A stretch of 64,000 bases of DNA from Bordetella parapertussis (GTDB taxonomy: Bacteria; Pseudomonadota; Gammaproteobacteria; Burkholderiales; Burkholderiaceae_B): NCBI GenBank assembly GCA_945897365.1, contig CAMDFD010000014.1, positions 17,970 through 81,969 of the forward strand, read 5' to 3'. The stretch's first letter is position 1, and every line of letters begins with the position of its first letter. A program made the position numbers and the translations under genes. The notes beneath the pieces were generated by a model. It did no database searches, had not been told where the DNA came from, and saw nothing but the letters and a program-made list of their open reading frames with translations. Below, piece after piece: positions 1 through 7,963 of the stretch.

Positions 1-662
1 CCCAATTTGTTCGGGCACAGCTCGATACGCTGTTTGCGGATGTCAAGATCCATGCCGCAAAAATCGGTATGCTCGGTCAAACAGGCGTCATTGAGGTGGT
101 GGCCGATCGGCTAGGACACTTCAAGCCCGAACACATCGTCTTGGATCCCGTCATGGTGGCCAAGAGCGGTGACCTGCTTCTCGAACAAAAAGCCGTCGGC
201 GCGCTGAGAGAGCAGTTGCTCCCCCTTGCCACCATCCTGACACCAAATCTGCCAGAAGCGGGCGTTTTACTAGAAATGCGCAGTGTCGAGACCGTACGAG
301 AAATGCGCCGCGTTGCCGAACGTCTGCGCAACCTGATGACGCACTCTGGACACCGTTGGGTGCTCGTCAAGGGCGGTCATCTCCCTGGGAATGACACCAT
401 CGACATCCTTCACGATGGTGATCAGATGATCGAGTTGCCCGGTCATCGCATCCCGACGCGCAACACGCACGGGACAGGCTGCACCCTCTCCTCGGCGATC
501 ACGGCCCTCTTGCCACAAACGCAGACCGTACCCGAAGCCACTCAGAAAGCAAAAGACTACTTGGTTCAGGCGATTTTGCATGCTGAGGACCTGCGTGTGG
601 GTCAAGGACATGGCCCTGTCCACCACTTTCACCAACTCTGGTCAGGAAAACCCTTACAATAA
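1..662 (+). CDS. thiD: Hydroxymethylpyrimidine/phosphomethylpyrimidine kinase, 5' truncated
   Basis: C-terminal 219 residues of ThiD, which phosphorylates HMP and HMP-P in thiamine pyrimidine synthesis in the cytoplasm. The reading frame is open from base 3 to the TAA at 660-662; the start lies outside the window. Visible family marks are VLDPVMVAKSG, LTPNLPEAG, VLVKGGH and the NTHGTGCTLSSAI anion-hole/catalytic segment near the C-terminus, which is typical of the ribokinase-like fold. The family is usually about 265 residues, so some 45 residues are missing only because of the window edge. The stop codon sits in the loop-proximal part of a strong hairpin (645-671). Confidence 0.93.
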   Translation, partial: QFVRAQLDTLFADVKIHAAKIGMLGQTGVIEVVADRLGHFKPEHIVLDPVMVAKSGDLLLEQKAVGALREQLLPLATILTPNLPEAGVLLEMRSVETVREMRRVAERLRNLMTHSGHRWVLVKGGHLPGNDTIDILHDGDQMIELPGHRIPTRNTHGTGCTLSSAITALLPQTQTVPEATQKAKDYLVQAILHAEDLRVGQGHGPVHHFHQLWSGKPLQ

Positions 663-671
663 GGGTTTTCC
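645..671 (+). terminator. Hairpin spanning the thiD stop codon
   Basis: A perfect 12-bp inverted repeat (GGAAAACCCTTA at 645-656, TAAGGGTTTTCC at 660-671) with a 3-nt loop. The right arm begins with the thiD TAA stop. The 3' arm carries TTTT but is followed by CGCCATTTGAC rather than a clean U tract, so it may be a weak terminator or a 3'-end stabilising structure before the methyltransferase gene at 718. Confidence 0.6.
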
Positions 672-717
672 GCCATTTGACATTGTTGGGCGACTGACTT
701 GTTGCCCCATTGATTTT

Positions 718-1398
718 ATGAAAGCTAATACTTTGCCTGATATCGAGCGCGCGCGCATCAATATGATCGAACAACAGATTCGTCCTTGGGACGTTTCTAA
801 CAGCAATGTGCTTGAGGCGCTCTTTAACGTTAAACGTGAGCTCTTTGTTCCCCCGAGCTACCGCGCTTTCGCGTTTTCGGATCTTGAGATTCCGCTGACC
901 ATTTCCTCGGGGGAAACGCATCAGACGATGCTCGCACCCAAACTCGAAGCCAAGTTCACACAACTGCTTCAGCTCAAAGAGGATGACTGCGTCCTCGAAG
1001 TCGGCACGGGTTCCGGCTATCAGGCCGCCTTGCTGGCGCACATCGCACGCGGTGTGACCTCCGTTGACATCGATCCACGTTTGGCCGCTTTTGCACAGCT
1101 CAACCTTCAGCAAGCAGGCATTTCAAACGTCAAGGTTGAAATAGGTGACGCTAGCAACGGCTGGGGGACAACCGAATATGATGCGATTTTGGTGACCGGC
1201 GCGGTGGCCGCCATACCGGATGCGCTCAAGTATCAGCTTTGCGAAGGTGGGCGTATGGTGGTTGTGGTGGGTCAAGCCCCTGCGATGACGGCTTACTGTG
1301 TCACACGCACAACTGCCGCTAGTTTTGAAACAACACCCTTGTTTGAAACCGTCATTAAACCTCTGAGCGGCACGCGTCCTTCCAAGTTTAAGTTCTAA
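718..1398 (+). CDS. Protein-L-isoaspartate O-methyltransferase family protein
   Basis: 226 residues from ATG 718. The open frame runs further upstream into thiD, but MKANTLPDIERARINMIEQQ matches the usual N-terminus of this family. It is a SAM-dependent class I methyltransferase with motif I VLEVGTGSGYQAALLA (about residue 87). The region RELFVPPSYRAFAFSDLEIPL and the SSGETHQTML stretch resemble the Pcm substrate loop. Pcm repairs isoaspartyl damage in proteins. Many proteobacterial members of this subgroup have not been tested biochemically, so the exact substrate is inferred. The 3' end overlaps convergent rfaE2 by 4 bp. Confidence 0.85.
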   Translation: MKANTLPDIERARINMIEQQIRPWDVSNSNVLEALFNVKRELFVPPSYRAFAFSDLEIPLTISSGETHQTMLAPKLEAKFTQLLQLKEDDCVLEVGTGSGYQAALLAHIARGVTSVDIDPRLAAFAQLNLQQAGISNVKVEIGDASNGWGTTEYDAILVTGAVAAIPDALKYQLCEGGRMVVVVGQAPAMTAYCVTRTTAASFETTPLFETVIKPLSGTRPSKFKF

Positions 1399-1880
1399 GC
1401 TTGGCGAATCTTTGTCACCAAGGCGGTCGTCGAACGCGCAAACTCGAACGGGATTGCGACTGCTTTGCCGCCCCATGACTCCACCAGCTTGGTTTCTGCC
1501 AAGGTCTGCATGTCGTAATCGCCGCCTTTAACGATGATGTCTGGTCGGAGCAAACCGATCAACGCGACGGGGGTGTCTTCATCAAAAAAAGTCACGGCAT
1601 CCACGCACGCTAGCGAAGCAAGCAAAGCCGCACGATCCTGCTCGTGATTGAGGGGCCGATCCGCCCCCTTGCCCAAACGGCGCGCCGAGGCATCCGTATT
1701 AATCGCCACCACTAACGTGCCGCCAAGCTGGGCAGCCTGATCCAGATAGGTCACATGGCCACGGTGCAAAATATCAAAAACACCATTCGTAAACACCACG
1801 GGGCGAACCCAGTCCCCGCGGGCGATGTGTTGTGCACAGGCCTGGGGAGACAGGATTTTGCGTTCAAACCGGGCAGCCAT
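1395..1880 (-). CDS. rfaE2: D-glycero-beta-D-manno-heptose 1-phosphate adenylyltransferase
   Basis: Cytidylyltransferase-like protein of about 161 residues equivalent to the C-terminal domain of HldE. It makes ADP-heptose for the LPS inner core. The signature VFTNGVFDILHRGHVTYLDQA holds the HxGH nucleotide-binding motif; DIIVKGGDY and the C-terminal FARSTTALVTKI segment are also typical. The kinase half of HldE is absent here, as expected where the two enzymes are encoded separately. ATG at 1880 is chosen; an AAGGAG lies 11 nt upstream of it and only 5 nt upstream of an in-frame TTG at 1886, so TTG 1886 is a real alternative. Confidence 0.9.
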   Translation of the reverse strand: MAARFERKILSPQACAQHIARGDWVRPVVFTNGVFDILHRGHVTYLDQAAQLGGTLVVAINTDASARRLGKGADRPLNHEQDRAALLASLACVDAVTFFDEDTPVALIGLLRPDIIVKGGDYDMQTLAETKLVESWGGKAVAIPFEFARSTTALVTKIRQA

Positions 1881-1895
1881 CAACAACCCCGCTCC

Positions 1896-2777
1896 TTAGG
1901 CCACCGAAGGTTTGGTATCGGGCGTGATCAAGGGCACTGCTCTTAACAACTCTTTACGATAACGATTCAAATCCTGAACCGACTTAAAAGAACTGTCCAT
2001 CAGCAAAGACATGTTGTGCAAAATACGCGTACTCACCTTGCCTTCCCAGACTTTGTCAAAATGAATTTGATGATCGAGCCAACGCTCAAGCCAACCGGGC
2101 TCAGGCAACTTGGACTGCACCGTGTCATCAGGAAACATATCCTTATTCACGTGCAAATTGGTGGGATGCAGCGCTTGAGGCGTGCGATGCGCCGAAGCCA
2201 TTAACACACCAATTTTTGCAAAGGCCATCCGCGCCTGCGTCGCAATTTCGCTCCCACGCTGCGTCAAGGCGCGCTTCATATAGCGTAAATAGGCACCGGC
2301 GTGTCGAGCCTCATCTTGTGCGATCACGTTGTAGATCGCCTTGATCACAGGCTCTGTGTGCCAGTCCGCCGCGCGTCGATACCAATGATTCAGACGCACC
2401 TCACCACAAAAGTGCAGCATCAATGTTTCAAGAGGGGGCGCTGGATCGAACTCAAAGCGAACGCGGTGCAGCTCCTCTTCGGTCGGGACAAGATCGGGCG
2501 CGAAGCGACGCAAATATTCAATCAATACCAAGGAATGTTTTTGTTCTTCGAAAAACCAAACCGACATAAAGGCAGAAAAATCACTGTCGTCGCGGTTGTC
2601 ACGCAGGAACATTTCTGTCGCAGGCAGTGCAGCCCATTCTGTGATGGCATTCATCTTGATCGTTTGCGCCTGCTCATCGGTGAGCTTGCTCCGATCAAAA
2701 TCGTGCCAAGGAATATCCGTGGCCATATTCCAGCGCACCGACTCCATGGACTTGAAAAGTTCTGTGTAAAGCATCAT
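1896..2777 (-). CDS. Ferritin-like diiron protein (acyl-ACP-desaturase-like)
   Basis: 293 residues, predicted mainly alpha-helical and cytoplasmic. Likely diiron ligands: E55 (ATEMFL), EEQKH at 77-81, E125 (CGEVRLNH) and DEARH at 154-158. This is two ExxH motifs plus two further glutamates, the pattern of the acyl-ACP desaturase/ferritin-like superfamily. The substrate is unknown; it could be an oxygenase, desaturase or hydroxylase. It lies downstream of ubiB on the same strand in a block otherwise devoted to ubiquinone synthesis, so a quinone-related or membrane-lipid role is possible but unproven. It starts at the first of two tandem ATGs and ends 15 bp before the rfaE2 start codon. Confidence 0.7.
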   Translation of the reverse strand: MMLYTELFKSMESVRWNMATDIPWHDFDRSKLTDEQAQTIKMNAITEWAALPATEMFLRDNRDDSDFSAFMSVWFFEEQKHSLVLIEYLRRFAPDLVPTEEELHRVRFEFDPAPPLETLMLHFCGEVRLNHWYRRAADWHTEPVIKAIYNVIAQDEARHAGAYLRYMKRALTQRGSEIATQARMAFAKIGVLMASAHRTPQALHPTNLHVNKDMFPDDTVQSKLPEPGWLERWLDHQIHFDKVWEGKVSTRILHNMSLLMDSSFKSVQDLNRYRKELLRAVPLITPDTKPSVA

Positions 2778-2799
2778 TTACTGCCTTAAAGATTCAGCT

Positions 2800-2829
2800 C
2801 AGATCGTTTTCACATAAAACAGTGATCTG
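2800..2829 (-). terminator. Possible hairpin between ubiB and the diiron gene
   Basis: CAGATC at 2800-2805 pairs with GATCTG at 2824-2829, with inner GTTTT/AAAAC pairing. There is no obvious U tract on the minus strand, so it may only partly end ubiB transcription. Weak evidence. Confidence 0.3.
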
Positions 2830-2853
2830 TGGCTAAAGGTTTAACTAACAAAT

Positions 2854-4407
2854 TCATCGAATGAGCGCCCAAAGCGCCACACCCAATGCCAGGGCGGCTA
2901 CGCCCGTTAAAGCAACCAGCAAACGATTACCCTGCTCGCGCGCTTTGCGCGAGCGCTGTAACTCGGACAACACCGCGGACGAAACATCCGGACGCGTGAG
3001 TTGCGCATATAACAAACGTGGAAACTCTGGCAGCCACTGCGACCACTGCGTCGCTTCCTGCGTCAATTTCTTCTTAATTCCCTTGAAACCAACGCGCTCA
3101 TGCATCCAACGCTCTAGGTAGGGTTTAGCCGTTTTCCACAAGTCTAACTGCGGATCAAGCTGACGTCCAAGTCCTTCGACATTGAGCAGGGTCTTTTGTA
3201 ACAGGACCAATTGCGGTTGTATTTCAACATTAAACCGCCTTGATGTCTGGAAAAGACGTAATAACACTTGTCCAAGTGAGATTTCAGCCAACGGTCGATC
3301 AAAATAGGGTTCGCAGACCGCCCGCACGGCGCCTTCGAGTTCTTCTTCACGGGTCGTAGGCGGCACCCAGCCTGACTCGATGTGCAGCCGAGCCACTCTA
3401 CGATAGTCTCGCTGAAAAAAGGCTAGAAAGTTTTGCGCCAAGTAGTTTTTATCGAACTCGGATAATGACCCAACAATACCGAAATCTAATGCGATATAGC
3501 GGCCAAGCGTCTCGGGGCGGTCCGACACATAGATGTTGCCAGGGTGCATGTCGGCATGAAAGAAACCGTCGTCAAAGACCTGAGTGAAAAAAATCTCCAC
3601 GCCAGTTTGGGCGAGCTTGGGAATATCCACTCCAAGCAAGCGCAACTTTTCTATCTGGCTGACGGGAACACCGTACATGCGCTCCATCGTAAATACATTC
3701 GTCGCGCAATAATCCCACATCACCTCGGGAACCCACAATAGATTCGGCCGAGGACCCTCGTTGGAGAAATTCCTGCGTAACTGACTGCAATTTGCGGCTT
3801 CTCTGAGTAGGTCCAACTCGTCGTGCAGATGCTTATCAAACTCGCCAACAACCTCGCGTGGTTTGAGTCGCCGGCCATCGGGCGCGAGCCGCTCGATGAG
3901 CCCTGCCAACACCCGCATCAAGGAGAGATCTTTGTCGATCACCTCCAGCATACCGGGCCTAAGCACCTTGACCGCGACCGACCTACCATCGTGTAACACT
4001 GCAAAATGCACCTGGGCGATCGAGGCGGATGCGACCGGATCTTTATCAAACTGCGCAAACAACTTAGACGTCGGTGCACCGAGCGCCGCCTCGATCATCG
4101 CCGCGGCCTCGTCAGACGGAAAAGGCGCAACACGATCTTGTAACAGCGTGAGCTCATCCGCGACGTCCGGCGGGATCAAATCGCGCCGCGTCGACAATAC
4201 CTGACCAAATTTGACGAAAATCGGCCCCAAGGATTCAAGCGCAAGACGCAGCCTGAGTCCGCGCGGCATCTTTGGCTGGGAACCCAGCCTCACTAACCAC
4301 AACAAGCGCACAGCGATAGGATGGTCAATACCGGATAAAACCAATTCATCCAGTCGGTATCGCAAAGCGACGACGATGATCCGCGTCAAGCGCGGCAAGG
4401 ACATCAT
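2854..4407 (-). CDS. ubiB: Ubiquinone biosynthesis protein kinase-like UbiB
   Basis: 517-residue member of the ABC1/ADCK/UbiB atypical kinase family needed for ubiquinone synthesis. KFGQVLSTRRDLIPPD is the family KxGQ motif. SIAQVHFA, VAVKVLRPG (ATP-binding lysine), HADMHPGN (catalytic loop) and ALDFGIVGS (DFG) follow in order. A C-terminal hydrophobic hairpin (LLVALTGVAALALGVALWAL) anchors it in the inner membrane. It overlaps the ubiJ stop by 4 bp (ATGA), so the two are probably translationally coupled. In E. coli ubiE-ubiJ-ubiB form one operon; here a Tim44-domain gene is inserted between ubiE and ubiJ. Confidence 0.95.
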   Translation of the reverse strand: MMSLPRLTRIIVVALRYRLDELVLSGIDHPIAVRLLWLVRLGSQPKMPRGLRLRLALESLGPIFVKFGQVLSTRRDLIPPDVADELTLLQDRVAPFPSDEAAAMIEAALGAPTSKLFAQFDKDPVASASIAQVHFAVLHDGRSVAVKVLRPGMLEVIDKDLSLMRVLAGLIERLAPDGRRLKPREVVGEFDKHLHDELDLLREAANCSQLRRNFSNEGPRPNLLWVPEVMWDYCATNVFTMERMYGVPVSQIEKLRLLGVDIPKLAQTGVEIFFTQVFDDGFFHADMHPGNIYVSDRPETLGRYIALDFGIVGSLSEFDKNYLAQNFLAFFQRDYRRVARLHIESGWVPPTTREEELEGAVRAVCEPYFDRPLAEISLGQVLLRLFQTSRRFNVEIQPQLVLLQKTLLNVEGLGRQLDPQLDLWKTAKPYLERWMHERVGFKGIKKKLTQEATQWSQWLPEFPRLLYAQLTRPDVSSAVLSELQRSRKAREQGNRLLVALTGVAALALGVALWALIR

Positions 4408-5009
4408 GGTTTCGCTCCGACTGAACGCTCAATCTTTTCGATTTTGCTCTGTAGGCGCAGCTGACGATGCTCGAGTCGTTCCAAGGATGCAAGCAACTGC
4501 GACTGCGTCGCGCGCTGCGTGAGCATTGCGGGCCGACCCACCAAGGCGTCCGTTTCCTCAGATAAATATTCAGCCACATTTTGTGTCAGACTCGAACCGA
4601 GGGTTTGAACCGCGCTCAGCGTCTGACGCACGCTCTGCACGATACGGCGCGCGGGCACGTCACCTAGCCATTGCGCGAGTGCATCCTCGGGGTCGGGACG
4701 ACACTCTCGGGCCAAATCAGACATCACTTGCGCCAATGCGGCCTGTCCCGAGACATGAACATATTCGGCGATATCCGGACGTCGCGCCTGATCAACAAAA
4801 GCAAAAGGACTGAGCTTTTCCAGCAAAATCTCTAGGGTGACGTCGGGCGACACCGACTCCTGCTCATGCACCAGCTTGCCATCGGACTCGATCCGCCAGT
4901 TGAGCTGAAAGCCCGCTACAACGATCCGCACGGTTTTACCGGCGTGCTGAGCGAGGCGCTGCGCCGCCCAGACTTGCTGCTGAGTCAGCGTATTGAGCGC
5001 CAGAGCCAT
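4404..5009 (-). CDS. ubiJ: Ubiquinone biosynthesis accessory factor UbiJ (SCP2 domain)
   Basis: About 201 residues. The N-terminal half (LNTLTQQQVWAAQRLAQHAGKTVRI onward) resembles the SCP2 lipid-binding fold of UbiJ, which scaffolds the soluble Ubi complex and binds ubiquinone intermediates. The C-terminus (SLERLEHRQLRLQSKIEKIE) is a predicted coiled coil, as in E. coli UbiJ. Position directly upstream of ubiB with an ATGA overlap supports the call. The frame is open up to a TTG at 5120. ATG 5009 is chosen, with GTG 5027 the main alternative; neither has a strong ribosome-binding site. Confidence 0.82.
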   Translation of the reverse strand: MALALNTLTQQQVWAAQRLAQHAGKTVRIVVAGFQLNWRIESDGKLVHEQESVSPDVTLEILLEKLSPFAFVDQARRPDIAEYVHVSGQAALAQVMSDLARECRPDPEDALAQWLGDVPARRIVQSVRQTLSAVQTLGSSLTQNVAEYLSEETDALVGRPAMLTQRATQSQLLASLERLEHRQLRLQSKIEKIERSVGAKP

Positions 5010-5170
5010 CGCCTGCGCTGGATGCACAGGTGCAAAACCGAAAAAAGTGGTGGAAATACGATTCACCTTAAAGTGACAAACCAAGCCTTTGGGACGCAGC
5101 GCCTCGCACTGTCGTAGCAAGTATTTTTGGCATCATTCACTATTTTAGCGGGTGTGGCGGTTCAGCCCAA

Positions 5171-5200
5171 ACAAAACGCCCGCAAAGGCGGGCGTTTTGT
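5171..5200 (-). terminator. Rho-independent terminator after the Tim44-domain gene
   Basis: A perfect 13-bp stem (ACAAAACGCCCGC at 5171-5183, complement at 5188-5200) with loop AAAG; on the minus strand the GC stem is followed by GTTTTGT. It lies just past the stop of the Tim44-domain gene (5227), which it most likely terminates. This would separate ubiJ-ubiB into a transcript of their own. Confidence 0.85.
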
Positions 5201-5226
5201 CTGATTGACATCATGCAACTAGGGGA

Positions 5227-6210
5227 TCAGCTCGCTTGGCTGACGGGTACCTGCTGAATACCCGCGAGCAACCAACCACCTTGCTCAGGCTTGAACAGAT
5301 TCCAGACCTCTTCAAAACGGAACGCCTCGGCACCAGCTTGCTCTCTAAGCATGCCCGAGAAACGTACGCTCGCCAAGTGGCCATCACTGACCTTTTCGAT
5401 ACCAAGCAGCTCAGCATTCAACAAAACCACTTCCGTGTGATTTTCCTCAATACGATCGCTGAGTTGAGCTTGCAGCTCTTTCATCAGGTCGTCCGTCAGG
5501 AAAGTACGCATCTCTGCGATGTTGCCACTGTCCCAGACTTTTTGAATCGAAACGAACTGCTTTTTGGCTTCGCTCAAGAAACGTTGCGTATCAAAGTCGA
5601 CAGGAATAAACCAATTTTGATCTGGTGCTGGTGCATCGGAACCAAAACCCGCTGCTGACATCGAACCCGTTGCGGTTGACGGCAAGGATACGGGCGCCTG
5701 CGCCGCAGGCTCACTGGTCTCGCGCCACATGGCGTTGTTGTTTTGATTTGACATTCCACGCGCATCCGCACCCGCTCCCTGCGCAGCAGGCTGAGGGCCA
5801 CGCATTCTGCGCATGATGAACATCACGCCAAACACGACCACACCGGCAATCAGCGCCAGCACCAAGAAGTCGGCGAAAGCGCCGCCCAAACCTAAGTGAG
5901 ACATGAGCGCCGCGATACCCAGACCGGCGGCAATGCCGGCTAAGGGGCCAAGCCAGCGGGAAGCGCCAGAGGCGGCTGCCGCGCCGGCAGCGCCGGCAGC
6001 AGGGGCTGCGGCGGCACTACGCTGCGTTGTGTTGCTTGTCGCGGCAGCAGGCTGAGCAGCCTTTTGGCTCGTGACGTTCGAGGACTGACGGCCAGCGTTG
6101 CTACCCTTGCCCGCACGGGCGGCTTCGGCATCGAAGGCCACGGCGGTGAGGGCCAATCCGCTCACAGCGACCAACGCTGCAGCAAAGAAACGAATCAAAG
6201 GACGTGACAT
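5227..6210 (-). CDS. Tim44-like domain protein
   Basis: 327 residues. The N-terminus (MSRPLIRFFAAALVAVSGLAL) is a signal peptide or first membrane span, followed by a low-complexity Ala/Ser/Gln stretch. Two hydrophobic segments follow (about residues 82-104 and 113-131, the latter LALIAGVVVFGVMFIMR), then a linker. The C-terminal third (about 195-325, from WFIPVDFDTQRFLSEAKKQF) is a Tim44/MbA-like domain. Such bacterial proteins are membrane-bound with unknown function; the domain is related to the membrane-binding part of mitochondrial Tim44. An AGGAG about 8 nt before ATG 6210 supports the start. The gene sits between ubiE and ubiJ and has its own terminator. Confidence 0.8.
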   Translation of the reverse strand: MSRPLIRFFAAALVAVSGLALTAVAFDAEAARAGKGSNAGRQSSNVTSQKAAQPAAATSNTTQRSAAAAPAAGAAGAAAASGASRWLGPLAGIAAGLGIAALMSHLGLGGAFADFLVLALIAGVVVFGVMFIMRRMRGPQPAAQGAGADARGMSNQNNNAMWRETSEPAAQAPVSLPSTATGSMSAAGFGSDAPAPDQNWFIPVDFDTQRFLSEAKKQFVSIQKVWDSGNIAEMRTFLTDDLMKELQAQLSDRIEENHTEVVLLNAELLGIEKVSDGHLASVRFSGMLREQAGAEAFRFEEVWNLFKPEQGGWLLAGIQQVPVSQAS

Positions 6211-6279
6211 TGAGTGCTCCTGGGCGAATTTCGCCTGTCAAAAGAAATAGAAATAACTATAAAAAACCATACATCAAAA

Positions 6280-6323
6280 CTGAATATAAGCTGAATTTTA
6301 CCTGAATCTGACTAAAAGCTGAA
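6280..6323 (-). promoter_or_regulatory. Direct TTCAG repeats at helical spacing upstream of the Tim44-domain gene
   Basis: On the minus strand TTCAG occurs at 6323-6319, 6306-6302, 6295-6291 and 6284-6280. The last three are spaced exactly 11 bp apart and the first 17 bp away, in an AT-rich gap 70-113 bp before the start at 6210. Eleven-bp direct repeats are a common layout for OmpR/PhoB-type regulator sites. The regulator is unknown and the assignment is inferred. Confidence 0.35.
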
Positions 6324-6374
6324 CAAATATATGTATATAGAAACGGCAAGTGTTTAAAAGTTCCTTCTTGGCGT

Positions 6375-7115
6375 TCAGCCCAGCTTGACCCCTTCGTGCA
6401 AGGCCGTCAGCCCCGCCGATAAATTGAAATATTGCACCCTTGAGAGGCCCGCGTGCTCGAGCATCCCCTTAAGGGTCTCTTGATCGGGATGCATGCGTAT
6501 TGATTCGGCCAGATAACGATAACTATCCGCATCTCCCGCGACTTTGCTCCCCAACCACGGCAAAATATTGAAGGAGTACCAATCATACGCGGGCGCAAGG
6601 GGTTTGGCGATGCGCGAAAATTCCAACACTAGGAGTTTGCCCCCAGGTCGCAACACCCGGGTCATCTCAGATAACGCACGATCCTTGTGTGTCATGTTAC
6701 GTAACCCAAAGGCAACCGTGACACGATCGAAATAATTGTCTGGGAAAGGCAGATATTCCGCGTCGCACACCGCACAGGGCAAGACCACGCCATCATCGAG
6801 GAGCCGATCGCGTCCGACGCGCAGCATGGAGTCATTAATGTCGGTGAGCCAGACTTCACCCTGCGCACCGGCCTTTTGGGCAAATGCGCGCGCGAGATCA
6901 CCTGTTCCGCCTGCGATGTCGAGCACCTTCATGCCCGGTCTGACAGCGGCCCGACCAATCGTAAACGCCTTCCAAACTCGGTGCAGGCCAGCGGACATCA
7001 GGTCGTTCATCACATCGTAGCGTGATGCAACAGAATGAAAAACCTGAGCAACTTTGCCGGCCTTTTCGGACTCTTCGACGGTCTGAAAACCAAAGTGTGT
7101 CTTTTCTTGTGACAT
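6375..7115 (-). CDS. ubiE: Ubiquinone/menaquinone biosynthesis C-methyltransferase UbiE
   Basis: 246 residues, SAM-dependent C-methyltransferase of ubiquinone (and, where present, menaquinone) synthesis. Family signatures include FHSVASRYDVMNDLMSAGLHRVWK near the N-terminus, VLDIAGGTGDLARAF (motif I), FPDNYFDRVTVAFGLRNMTH and RVLRPGGKLLVLEFS. Length is normal for the family. AAAGG upstream of ATG 7115 supports the start. It is first in the minus-strand ubiE / Tim44 / ubiJ / ubiB series and is divergent from the pxp operon. Confidence 0.96.
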   Translation of the reverse strand: MSQEKTHFGFQTVEESEKAGKVAQVFHSVASRYDVMNDLMSAGLHRVWKAFTIGRAAVRPGMKVLDIAGGTGDLARAFAQKAGAQGEVWLTDINDSMLRVGRDRLLDDGVVLPCAVCDAEYLPFPDNYFDRVTVAFGLRNMTHKDRALSEMTRVLRPGGKLLVLEFSRIAKPLAPAYDWYSFNILPWLGSKVAGDADSYRYLAESIRMHPDQETLKGMLEHAGLSRVQYFNLSAGLTALHEGVKLG

Positions 7116-7243
7116 AGCCTTTCACTTAAATGAATGCAGTACTTAGTTTAATCTCTCGGACGTCATTTCATCTCTGAAAAAGGCATAAACTGAGGGAACT
7201 TTGCCGTGAGGCTTCACACTGCATTCTGAACCACCCCTTCTGC

Positions 7244-7963
7244 ATGGCTACGATTCATTACACCCTGCGCCCTCAAGGCGACCGTTGCCTGAGCATCGAC
7301 TTTGGCGAATCCATCAGTTTAGAGACCGGCACACTTTGCCTCTGGGCGGCAGCCACGCTGGAGCGCGCCAAACTCCAAGGCGTCACGGACATCGTCCCCT
7401 TGTATACGGCCGTCGCACTCTTTTACAAACCAGGCATCAAGATGGGCGGCACAGACTTCGCCACACTCTGCGCTCAAGTCGACGCACAGCTCCAGGGCGA
7501 ACTTGTCCAAGCCACAACCTCAGCGCGTCAAATGGAAATTCCCGTGTGCTACGGGGGCAAACATGGCCCCGACCTAAGCGATGTCGCTCAAAAAACGGGG
7601 CTCACCGAGCAGCAGGTCATCGCGCTGCACACGCAGCCCGGCAGCATGGTGTTTGGCCTTGGGTTTTCACCCGGCCATCCCTATATCGGCGTGCATGACG
7701 CGCTCTTTGCCCTGCCTCGGCGAGATGTACCGCGTACCGCCGTACCCGCCGGCTCTGTTGCGATTGCCAACCGCCAATCCACGATTTACCCCACGCTTTT
7801 GCCGAGTGGTTGGCATATTCTTGGCGCCACCCCGCTCAAGCTTTTTGACTTACGACGACCTCAGCCCTCCTTGCTATTGCCGGGTGATCAAGTGCGCTTT
7901 TTCTCCATCAGTGAACAAGAGTACGACCGCCTCGCAGCCGCAATCGCTCAGGATGCCACATGA
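7244..7963 (+). CDS. pxpB: 5-oxoprolinase subunit PxpB (KipI family)
   Basis: 239 residues, CT_C_D domain. PxpABC hydrolyses 5-oxoproline (pyroglutamate) to glutamate using ATP. Recognisable motifs: VPLYTAVALFY, IPVCYGGKHGPDL, GFSPGHPYIG, VPAGSVAIANRQSTIYP and SGWHILGATPLKLFD. The stop overlaps the pxpC start by 4 bp (ATGA). B-C-A gene order with no spare DNA indicates one operon. Start at ATG 7244. Confidence 0.93.
   Translation: MATIHYTLRPQGDRCLSIDFGESISLETGTLCLWAAATLERAKLQGVTDIVPLYTAVALFYKPGIKMGGTDFATLCAQVDAQLQGELVQATTSARQMEIPVCYGGKHGPDLSDVAQKTGLTEQQVIALHTQPGSMVFGLGFSPGHPYIGVHDALFALPRRDVPRTAVPAGSVAIANRQSTIYPTLLPSGWHILGATPLKLFDLRRPQPSLLLPGDQVRFFSISEQEYDRLAAAIAQDAT

Noticed and set aside
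580..717. Upstream extension of the Pcm-like gene
   Set aside because: The added 46 residues overlap thiD and the stop-codon hairpin and are not part of the family; ATG 718 gives the normal N-terminus.
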